Assembly: GCA_963682025.1 (NCBI GenBank)
Contig: OY821517.1
Span: 294,754,344-294,818,343, forward strand
Source: Cordilura impudica
Lineage: Eukaryota; Arthropoda; Insecta; Diptera; Scathophagidae
DNA length: 64,000 nucleotides
Direction: 5' to 3'
In this document: positions 45,873-55,569 of the stretch, in pieces
Numbering within the stretch: position 1 is the stretch's first letter
Layout of the letters: every line of letters starts with the position of its first letter
The notes under the pieces: model-generated
The model's database searches: none
Told to the model about the DNA's origin: nothing
The model's input: the letters and a program-made list of their open reading frames with translations, nothing else
Made by a program: the position numbers and the translations under genes

Positions 45873-46575
45873 ATATGTATGTACATACAGACATATTAAA
45901 TAATAAAATAATATACATACATATATTCTATACATGTATATTCATAATATATTTCTCCAATATGTATTTTGTTTTAGGGAAAATACATTTCTTTTGTATT
46001 AACAAACAGATTGTCACTTCATTTTGCTTAGTGTTGCTATGCCGCAGTAGATGGCGCCACAGTTTTTGTTCTAATTAGCTTTGCAATCGTTATTTTTTTT
46101 AACATGAATGTTAACATTTTCAATTAGATATCAAACACAACAATGTTAAGAGTATACACAGGGCTGGTCTTTTATGAGCTATTTTTTGCTTTCAAAACAG
46201 TTCTACCTAGTTATATAAAATTATTATTCTGCTTGACCTACAAAATATCTGATTGCGATTACATATAATTTTTAAAATTTGTTTATATTTACTAAAGCAT
46301 TATTATTCACATAAATACAAAATTGCACTTTTTTAAATGTTCCATTCAAATTTAAGAAAATGTCAATTCTAAAAATTGGAATTCAGATTTCCAATTATAA
46401 ATTAGAAAATATCAATTGAATTTCAGAAGATCATATTAAAATGTCGGAAATAATAACTTGAAATTTAGAAGACATCAATTGAATTTTGAAAATATAAATT
46501 TTATTTTTTAAACACAAATTGAAATTCAGAAAACACCAAATATATTTACATTTAAAAAATCAACTGAAATTAAAA

Positions 46576-47351
46576 CAAGTAAGAAAATTATAGTCGGTCT
46601 AGACCGACTATACGATACCCTATACCATGCGTTTAGAAACCCTATCTCTTAGGCCCAACTAACTGGACATTGAAAATAAGCAAAAACCAAATTTGAGTGG
46701 GATTTATATTAATTTTTTTGGCTGCAGATATGAAAAAGTTCATATCGGATGCTATATCTATAAAGGGGCTAGGTCCAAAAATGGACCGATCCTGATCATG
46801 TTTGGTAAAGTCTCTTGTATTTTTTCAAAAATATGTACAAACAAAATTTGAGAAGAATCAGTGCAATATTTTTGTTTTTTAATAGATTTAAGTGAAGATC
46901 GGGAAGTAGCTCTATATGGGGTCAAAGGGATCATTTTTGGACTACTCATTAGTGGATGTAATGAACGCATACAAACCCAATTTGAGTAAGATCTATATGA
47001 CAATTTGGATCTTATGGCAATTTATGTCGATTTCATATGGGTAATTTGTATGGGGGCTAGGTCTGAACATGGACCGATTCTCACCAATTTCAATAGCGTT
47101 CATCCCATGGCCGCTAAAAGCTTACATACTAAATTTCATCAAAATATATTCATATTTGCGACCTGCAGTTTGATTACAAACTTTACAGGGACACACAGAC
47201 GGACGGACGGACGGACATTGTTAAATCAACTCAGAAAGTGATTCTGATTCGATCGGTATAATTAAAGATGGGTCTAGGTCGAATATTTTTGGTTGTTACA
47301 AACAGCAGCACAAAGTCATTATACCCAAACCACATAGTGGTATAGGGTATA
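46576..47351 (-). repeat. R780 repeat, full copy 1 of a tandem pair
   Basis: Inverted: AACAAGTAAGAAAATTA, palindrome TAGTCGGTCTAGACCGACTA (46591-46610), a 650-base body, a GGAC tract of about 4 units near 47200, and CACATAGTGGTATAGGGTAT. Frames on both strands here are not conserved between copies. Confidence 0.9.
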
Positions 47352-47356
47352 AAAAA

Positions 47357-48162
47357 ACAAGTAAGAAAATTATAGTCGGTCTAGACCGACTATACGATAC
47401 CCTATACCATGCGTTTAGAAACCCTATCTCTTAGGCCCAACTAACTGGACATTGAAAATAAGCAAAAACCAAATTTGAGTGGGATTTTTATTAATTTTTT
47501 TGGCTGCAGATATGAAAAAGTTCATATCGGATGCTATATCTATAAAGGGACTAGGTCCAAAAATGGATCGATCCTGATCATGTTTGGTAAAGTCTCTTGT
47601 ATTTTGCAAAAATATATACAAACAAAATTTGAGAAGAATCAGTGCAATACTTTTGCTTTTTAATAGCTTTAAGTGAAGATCGGGAAGCAGCTCTATATGG
47701 GGCCGAAGGGATCATTTTTGGACTACTCATTAGTGGATGTAATGAACGCATACAAACCCAATTTGAGTAAGATCTATATGACAATTTGGATCTTATGGCA
47801 ATTTATGTCGATTTCATATGGGTAATTTGTATGGGGGCTAGGTCTGAACATGGACCGATTCTCACCAATTTCAATAGCGTTCATCCCATGGCCGATAAAA
47901 GCTTATATACCAAATTTCATCAAAATATGTTCATATTTGCGACCTGCAGTTTGATTACAAGCTTTACATGGACACACAGACGGACGGACGGACGGACGGA
48001 CGGACGGACGGACGGACGGACGGACATTGTTAAATCAACTCAGAAAGTGATTCTGATTCGATCGGTATAATTAAAGATGGGTCTAAGTCAAATATTTTTG
48101 GTTGTTACAAACAGCAGCACAAAGTCATTATACCCAAACCACATAGTGGTATAGGGTATAAA
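47357..48162 (-). repeat. R780 repeat, full copy 2 of the tandem pair
   Basis: Follows copy 1 after five A bases. Nearly identical, but the GGAC tract near 47970-48025 has about 11 units. Palindrome at 47373-47392. Confidence 0.9.
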
Positions 48163-49244
48163 TATAGCGATTGAGGATACATTAATAGCATTTCAGGATA
48201 AGAAAATATTAATTTAAATTCAATGAATTTTAGAAAACCTCAAATGATATTTAAGAATTGCGAACATAAAAATTGTTACTTAAAAAAAGCGCAATTTGAT
48301 GAGAATGTTATGTATTATTTTTCACAATTTTTTTTGGATGAAAATTTTAAGTTTTTCATAAAATAAAGATAACAAATTATTTTATTTAAAATTTTTGGGA
48401 CATTTGGTTTTTTGCAATTGGCATCCCTAATTTGAACCAGTGTTCATGATGACGTCAAAATTTGACTTGATGGTAAGCAAGGTAAAACCCAAACCATTGA
48501 AGTTCGATAATAATTCCCAGGTAGTAGTATTTGGAGTCAATAAATGAAAATATATTTTATTAACATAATTTAATTCAAAATCAAAAGTTGGCATCACTGG
48601 GTTAGATTTTGTATTGTATTGTGTAAATAGTGAAAACTCCCCTTTAGTATGTAAAAAAATATTTTTATTTTCCAAATATGGCAATATTTTAACAAAAAAA
48701 AATTTAGAGATTTTTTTTTGGTTATTATTTTGTTACTCGATCCGACCTATATGGCCGAAATAATAGAAAACACGAAAACGATCTTTCCTCATTGGACCGC
48801 GAATTACTAATGTGAGAGGTTTATAGACCAACTCTTGGAATAAACAAAAATCCAAAGAATTTGCTGAAATAATTTGGTATTAAGTTTAACAAATTGTTTA
48901 CTTTTTCAAATATTTTGTTTACATTTAATATCAATACTCAAACTGAGGTGGAGGGTATCAAAGATTCGGCATAGCCAAATTTAACACTCTTACTTGTTTA
49001 CATGAGGAATAGTATAAAGCTGGAAAACAAGTATATAAAATGATAAAAATTGCTAAATCTGCATACTAATCTAGCCTATTTATTTATGCCACAGACTCCA
49101 AAAAAACATGGAAAATTATACAAGACGGTTATATTAGTCTGAAACAATCATTTTCGAATTTCCCTGGCTTCCCCATAAACGATAGATATTATACCCACAA
49201 TTCTCATTTTACTTCAACTTCATCCGAAAATGCTTTTTATTTGA

Positions 49245-49945
49245 CTTGGACCCATCTTTTATTATACCGATTGACTCAGAATCACTTTCTGAGTTGCTTT
49301 AGCGATGTCCATCCGTCCGTCCGTCCGTTAGTCTGTGTGTCCATTAAACTTTGTAATCAAACTACAGGTCGCAAATATAAATATATTTTGATGAAATTTG
49401 GTACATAAGCCTTTACCAGCCATAGGATGAACGCTATTGGTGAGAATCGATCCATGTTCAGACCTAGTCCCCATACAAATGACGCCTATGAAATCGACTT
49501 AAATTGCCATAAGATCCAAATTATCATGTAGATCTCAGTCAAATTGGGTTTGTAGGTGTTTATTACATCCAATAATCAGTAGTCGAAAAATAATCCCTAT
49601 AGGACAACTCTTAGTCAAAGCCCCCTTATAGAGCTGCTTTCCGATCTTCACTTAAATCTATCAAAAAAAAATATTGCACAGATTTTTCTCGAATTTGGTT
49701 TGTATATATTTTTTTAAAATATAAGTGACTTTACCAAATATGGCTAGGATCGGTCGATTTTTCGACCTAGTTCCCATATAAATATAGCATTCGATATCAA
49801 CTTTTTCATATCTGCAGCCAATAAAATTAATAAAAATGTCACTCAAGTTTTCTATATATAACTAGTTGGACCTAAGAGATAGGGTCTCTGAACGCATGGC
49901 ATAGGGTATCATTTAGTCGGCCTAGACCGACTATAAATTTCTTAT
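49245..49945 (+). repeat. R780 repeat, 5'-shortened copy
   Basis: Begins at GACCCATCTTTTATTATACC and runs to a palindrome with one base change (TAGTCGGCCTAGACCGACTA, 49914-49933). Three to four GTCC units near 49316. The 49004-49244 gap before it shows nothing recognised. Confidence 0.85.
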
Positions 49946-50257
49946 GAAATGCATGTATGATATGCTTTAATATATAGGAAAGATTCAAGAAATAAAAACC
50001 CTTATTTTCATATCAAAATTAGAAACATTGCGCTAATGTTTATTTTGCAAAAATTAACAAATTCGACAGCAAAAAATGATGAATTTTTCTGCAGTAATAG
50101 CAAGACTATTAGATAATATTACTAACGTTTTTTTAAGTGGAAATATTCATTGAGTGGAAATATTCTTTGAATGTAAACAGATTAGCAAATTTGACAGCAA
50201 AAAATTTTTCATTTTTCAGTAGTAATAGCAAAATTTCCAGTTGATTTTACTTTTTTT

Positions 50258-50961
50258 ATACCCTATACCACTATGTGGTTTGGGTATAATGACTTTGTGC
50301 TGCTGTTTGTAACAACCAAAAATATTTGACCCATTAATTATACCGATCGAATCAGAATCACTTTTTGGGTTGATTTAACAATGTCCGTCCGTCCGTCCGT
50401 CCGTCTGTGTGTCCATGTAAACATTGTAATCAAACTGCAGGTCGCAAATATGAATATATTTTGATGAAATTCGGTACATAAGCTTTTATCGGCCATGGGA
50501 TGAACGCTATTGAAATCGGTGAGAATCGGTCGACATAAATTGCCATAAGATCCAAATTGTCATATAGATCTTACTCAAATTGGGTTTGTATGCGTTCATT
50601 ACATCCACTAATGAGTAGTCCAAAAATGCTCCCTTTGGCCCCATATAGAGTTGCTTCCCGATATTCACTTAAATCTATTAAAAAACAAATATATTGCACT
50701 GATTCTTCTCAAATTTTGTTTGTATATGTTTTTGCAAAATACAAGAGACGTTACCAACCATGGTCAGGATCGGACCATTTTTGGACCTAGTCCCCATATA
50801 GATATAGCATCCGATATGAACTTTTTCAAAATTTTTTCAAATTTGGTTTTTGCTTATTTTCTATATCCAGTTCGTTGGGCCAAAGAGATAGGGTTTCTAA
50901 ACGCGTGGTATTGGGTATCGTATAGTCGGTCTAGACCGACTATAATTTTCTTACTTGTTTA
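50258..50961 (+). repeat. R780 repeat, copy with small internal deletions
   Basis: TATACCCTATACCACTATGT to the palindrome (50923-50942) and TTTTCTTACTTGTTT. About five GTCC units near 50385. It lacks the stretch between 'gagaatcggt' and 'cgacataaattgcc' that other copies keep. Confidence 0.9.
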
Positions 50962-51389
50962 GTGTAAAATTTTTTTCGATTGTAAACCTAAAAAAGATCA
51001 CATTATTACAAAAAATGCTTGTAATTATTTTTAAAATCCAAATATAACATTTTTTAATAAATAAAAAAAAACAAAAACCCATATTTCACGCTAAAAGTAA
51101 AAAAATAATTAAAAGTTCAACTTTGACCTAGAATTTCTTAAAAAGTACTCAATCAATTTTAATGAAATTAAAACAAACTCAAGTTCAACTAAATATCTAC
51201 TAGAAAAAGAATTACTAAAATATTTTGATCGGTTCAAAAGTTACAGAATTTTGGCCAATGAAAATCAATTTTCAGCCACTGCGCCCCAGTATGACATTAT
51301 TTCTACTTTGACTGCTAAACAAAGCCATGTGGCTTTCTTTCTCAATATTAGCTGAACGAAAGACTAACGAATTTTTTGTAGTTATGAAA

Positions 51390-51665
51390 CATATGGACCT
51401 TTTAAAGCCGTCAATGGTAATAGCGCAATATAGTGCAATCTGTTTTCCTAGGTTTTGTTATGGCATCACCGATTAAGGGAAGCAATATTTCGAAAAACAC
51501 TCGACTCATACGCCTGTACTTAAGAAATTGTTCTTCATCAATATTTTTCATATTAATAAAACCTTTTTAACGTATCCAAAGTTTGAGCAGTCCATGTTTA
51601 TGAGTCGCACACCCCATCTTCTGATGCGGCTCAAAATAATGTCCTTCATATTCATTTCATAAACT
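51390..51665 (-). pseudogene. PIF/Harbinger transposase N-terminal relic
   Basis: On the minus strand: GHYFEPHQKMGCATHKHGLL, then NMKNIDEEQFLKYRRMSRVF, FEILLPLIGDAITKPRKTDC and ILRYYH. The D-x-E-x-F-x-YFRM...FE-LL-x-IGP-I-K pattern is the conserved region ahead of the catalytic domain in Harbinger transposases and HARBI1. The expected ITP-x-E-x-L-x-TLRYLATG follows only as a scrap, and no DDE residue is present. One stop lies in the first part. No terminal repeats were found. The match is from recall of the motif and is short, so the call is tentative. Confidence 0.5.
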
Positions 51666-51798
51666 ATTTTTATATATTCTATGATTATAATTTGTAATCT
51701 TTTTTTATTTTTGTTAAAAATCAAATTCTTGACAAAAAACACAACCGCGAAAAACTAGCTTTTGATTGGATACCTTAAAATCTCATGGTACGTTTTTA

Positions 51799-52154
51799 AT
51801 ATAAAATATTAATAGACTAGGAGATTTCTTGAGACCGATGTTTTGTTCTACCGTTTTATCTCAATTTTGACCAAACATATATTATTTGAAAGGTATTTCT
51901 TTTTAGCCATTTTATAGATTTACAGATTTTAAAATTTTGTTCCTTTATTTTGAGTAAATTGCACATAAAGTTGCTACTAACACATACATAAAATTATACA
52001 TATTCTATGTGTCTTTTATTAAATGTGTTAATGAGTTTGTTATCTTCATTCACAATAATAATAGACCATAAAAGTGTGGGTTTGTGAATCGGCTAAGTTG
52101 AAAAATAAAGCTGCCTAGAAATTGTACTCGGATTTCGAGCGCTGAATCTACTAC
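51799..52154 (+). mobile_element. Helitron-like element H1, diverged copy
   Basis: AATATTAATAGACTAGGAGA near the 5' end and ACTCGGATTTCGAGCGCTGA near the 3' end, terminating about CTAC at 52154. The terminal hairpin carries one change and the 5' TC is degraded. The 52155-52639 region after it is AT-rich with no recognised gene. Confidence 0.75.
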
Positions 52155-52639
52155 TGTAGTATAACTGCACTAAATGCCAAAGTTACATAACAAGGCCTTT
52201 AAACCGGTTCGAGTACGTTGTGGTCATTTCTCAACATCCATTTCATGAGAGCTCACAGGTTTTCAATTAGGTTGAGATATGGCCCAAAATTCTGTTGAAC
52301 AATCCAGAACATATATTCCAATCAAAGCAAAAAAAATACTGCATTGTTAAGACCAAACACCAGTCTTGAATGCCATTAAAAGCCTTTTTGGAGTTTTGGA
52401 AAAAGTGTCAGATTTTCTAATTATTATGAACTATTCGAAGCCCTAAGATCCAAGTGGGAAAAAATTAAAAATGTTATCGATCCATACCGCGTAGAGGTGC
52501 AGAAGTAAAGAATATTAACATGTTTTGTTTTTATTAATAACCAACACTCAGAGGATGCCCCGTACAAATGGAATACACCGTGGAAAGAAGGAGTAGTGTT
52601 TGTGCATATTTACCTTAAATTTGATTACATTTTAACTGT

Positions 52640-53060
52640 CAGGAAGGTCTAACCGCATACGGCTAGTTCGACTAATAAGCGATGTGATCTACTAGAGAAG
52701 TATGTAATGAACTACTAGAGAAGCGGGTAAAGCGAAATGAAACTCGGTCACTTGGAATAGGTTCGCAAGTCTCAGAAGAACATTTCCCATGGTAGTATCT
52801 ATAGAACAGTTGTACACAACCCACATTTCGACGATGTTCCAACGAGTCAATAGAGTTGGATACCCTACTGTCATTAAAGAGCATCAACACCCTCCTTTGT
52901 ACAAGGTCCAGTATCTCCAAAACAGGCTTTGAAGCTCCTACCCATATATGAAAGTTGTATTCCATTTTCGGTCGAATGTAAGTGGTATAGATTTTGAGGA
53001 AATCAGAAGGCGTGAATTAATTTTTTCACCGTTCATACCCAGAACATCAAGATTATCCGA
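52640..53060 (-). pseudogene. LINE reverse transcriptase C-terminal relic
   Basis: The minus-strand frame reads TYIRPKMEYNFHIWVGASKP, VLEILDLVQRRVLMLFND, then IDSLEHRRNVGCVQLFYRYYHGKCS and a tail with RFTRFSSSSLHT. This is the thumb/post-thumb region of Jockey/R1-type LINE polymerases: the EY-x-x-H-W-x-G motif, the D-x-VQ-x-R helix and the SL-x-HRR-V...FYR-x-x-G-x-CS block. Catalytic motifs are absent because the copy is truncated near 53060, next to the TIR element at 53094. No 3' UTR or A tail is recognisable. It differs from the LINE relic at 10.4-11.8 kb. Confidence 0.7.
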
Positions 53061-53093
53061 TTCCTCAATACCTATACCTCCCATATGTATATA

Positions 53094-53756
53094 CTAGGGC
53101 AGGTCGATTTAAAAATCGCCCAAGTGACAAGGAAAATCGTATTCTAGGGATCAAATTAAGAAACTTTGCCCGAGGAACCATACCTCTAAAACGAATTCCG
53201 ATGTGCCGACTTTTGGCCTGTCTGTCTGTCTGTCTCACTTTGACCCATTTAGAGTCCAAATGTTTAAAAATTTGACTGCTGCAGCAATAATATTATTGAA
53301 AAACTTTCCAACGATATTTCTAAAAATATATAAATAACTACCTGTGTAATCAACAACATGTACTTCAGGGAAGTCGGTTTTTCATTTCTCCGTGACTGTG
53401 CGTGACTATGTCAAAGTTAATCTATTTTCACAGCAAGTGTATGGAACAAATTTCAGATCGATCGGATGAGGGTAAATAACTTTTAAATCACTCCGTGACG
53501 ATGCGTGACTATGCGTGACTACCCCAAAATTAATCTGTAATAACAGGACTATGGGCCAAGTTTCAGATTAATTGCATGAGGGGGAATGGGGTTGCCCCAT
53601 GGCAGACAGACAGACAGACAGATCAAAAGTCGGTATATCAGAATTCGTTTTAGAAGTATGGTTCCTTGGGCAAAGATTCTTATTTTGATCCCTAGAATAT
53701 GATTTTCCTTGTCACTTGAGCGATTTTTTGCCTCCCTACAAAGCGACCCGCCCTAG
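53094..53756. mobile_element. 663-base TIR transposon carrying a satellite core
   Basis: Terminal inverted repeats of about 130 bases: CTAGGGCAGGTCGATTT and, inverted, CTAGGGCGGGTCGCTTT, sharing AAGTGACAAGGAAAATC and GGAACCATACYTCTAAAACG. The TATA flank is identical at 53090-53093 and 53757-53760. The interior holds GTCTGTCTGTCTGTC tracts on both sides of a TCACG satellite array. No gene. Confidence 0.85.
53385..53620 (-). repeat. TCACGCACAG satellite, about 2 units
   Basis: TCTCCGTGACTGTGCGTGAC, TTTCAGATCGATCGGATGAG and a second unit, ended by CAGACAGACAGACAGA. It lies inside the TIR element. Confidence 0.85.
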
Positions 53757-53760
53757 TATA

Positions 53761-54699
53761 TACAGATGAGTCCAAGGACCTATGGGTTAACAAAAATCGT
53801 TGACGCAAGCATATATGGGCATATGCAGCGCATTTTCTGCAGGCTGTTATATGTAGAACAGAATTATTGTTAAAGAAAAAATTTTGAAATTCTTATAAAG
53901 TTTATATTTTAGTTAATGCTTAAATGTATAAAAAAAATTCGTTAAATTACTTTTTTGTAAAATGAATATTCTGCGAAATAAACCACCTTTTTATTTTATA
54001 TTGCGTTAGTGTTATTGTTAGATCTGTCGAATATCTTAAATCCTTTCTTATTAATTTTTTTTAGTCGAAAACTACAATTTGCAATTTTCGTAAATCATAA
54101 ATCCTTTCATTATTAATATTAAAATTTTTTGATTTAAATATCCTAAGTCCTTTCTTATTAATTTTATTTTTTTTAGCTAAATTTCCAACTGGTGTGCAAA
54201 TACACGTGTATTTTATTTTTAATTCGAAATTATTACTAATAAAATTCATAACATTTATGCAATTCGTTACAGAACCACACTAAATCTATTTAAGAATCAT
54301 TAGCCAGATTGTTTACACAACAAACCAAAGCAAGCGAGAGTAAACAATCTCGGGGGATACAAAACATGCAACATTAAATACATACTCGTATAGAATCTAA
54401 AATCAAGGGTTGTTACAATCAACCACATGTTTATTTTCCCATGATAAACACACAACACACAACGCCGCTCCGAACAGTGGCAAACAAATATTTGAGTTTT
54501 TCAAGTATTTATGAGCAAGCAAAATAAAGAACGAAGAAAAAGCCAAAAGTCAAAATTAAATAAAAAAAAAAATTGAATTATATGTAAATTACGTTGTGAA
54601 TTTTTTTGCACAAACAGACTGACACAAAAAAATGTAACTAGCGGGGGGAGGAAGTATCCTTGGATTTTAATTATATTTGCTATTAGTAATCTCCGTCAT
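53761..54699. other. AT-rich DNA
   Basis: Contains a duplicated phrase (TCCTTTCTTATTAATTTT at 54042 and 54147) and nothing coding. Confidence 0.4.
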
Positions 54700-55460
54700 G
54701 CGTTGCTAAGACTAATAGAATTTTATAAAGTTTCGAAACTATCATAGTATTCCTGATGTATGCTATTTAACATTTACTGTTCCACCCTCCACTTTTAATA
54801 AATTATGGCCTTATACAGAGTTTCAAGGCTGTCACTATCATTGCAGTTTAGATTTTTGACTATTTTGTTTGCTATTTTCATTAATACCACATAAAGTGTC
54901 AAGGCTGTCATTATGTACTTCATATATATTTCTGTCACGCCTACTTCTTTGCCACGCCCATTCTTTAGACGTCTACGAAAAACAACAAGTTGTGGAATCC
55001 CACAAAGTTCCAAGACTCTATATAATTTTTGGGGATCTACCAGGTCCGCTGGTCTAATGGCGGTCATTTACGATACCACTACTGACACAAAGTTTGAAAA
55101 CTTGTGATAAGATAATATTCCAGACATATGTTTATGAAAATAACTTGATTTGGGACGTGCCACGGCAAATAGTCAACCCGCCTATAATTAACATAAATTA
55201 CTCATAGTTTTAAAAGATGATATTATTATAAAAATTATTTTTTACGGAAGGCGCCACGCCCACTGGTCCATTTCTGCCATTTTACTTACGAATACTCAAA
55301 CTAATAATCTATGTTTTTAAACCAAGTTTCGTTATTCTAGCTTTTATGCTACTCCAGATCTTTGATATTAAAAATTAACTTTGGAGCGTAGGTGCCATGC
55401 CCACTTGATATATAGAGAAAAAATTCAGCCTATTTTACTTGCACTTTCAAAAAAGATTAG
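54700..55460. repeat. Dispersed 'gccacgccc-type' repeat
   Basis: Phrases such as TTTCAAGGCTGTCACTATC, GTCAAGGCTGTCATTATG, GGCGCCACGCCCACTGGTCC and GTGCCATGCCCACTTG recur at intervals of about 100-150 bases and are shared with 6241-6480 and 61144-62950. Non-coding. Confidence 0.5.
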
Positions 55461-55569
55461 TACAAAGGTGCAGCCTATTATAAACCACAAGTATAATGAT
55501 AATACCTTAAATTTAAGTGAGTACTAATTTAAACATTAGCAAACTTGAGGCTGGGTCCCTCAAGCGTAA

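Larger units (their letters stand above)
42541..49003 (+). repeat. Scaffold B: second copy of the long non-coding repeat
   Basis: Homologous to scaffold A over at least six separate blocks in the same order (see scaffold A). It lacks the hAT, MITE and Transib but contains the long-TIR transposon at 43197-45872 and two tandem R780 copies at 46576-48162. The stretch 48163-49003 after R780 is scaffold sequence ending in CTCTTACTTGTTT, with an extra block at 48440-48670 unique to this copy. Confidence 0.7.

Noticed and set aside
46758..50962. Frames recurring in R780 copies on both strands (for example starts MSYRSYSNWV and MDLMAIYVDF) as a gene family
   Set aside because: They recur only because the repeat recurs. 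Both strands are open in the same place, lengths differ between copies, and the GTCC tract shifts the frame. No codon-level conservation or domain.
51270..51300. GCCACTGCGCCCCAG motif as a second Transib end
   Set aside because: The heptamer differs (CACTGCG), no nonamer at the right spacing and no partner end were found.
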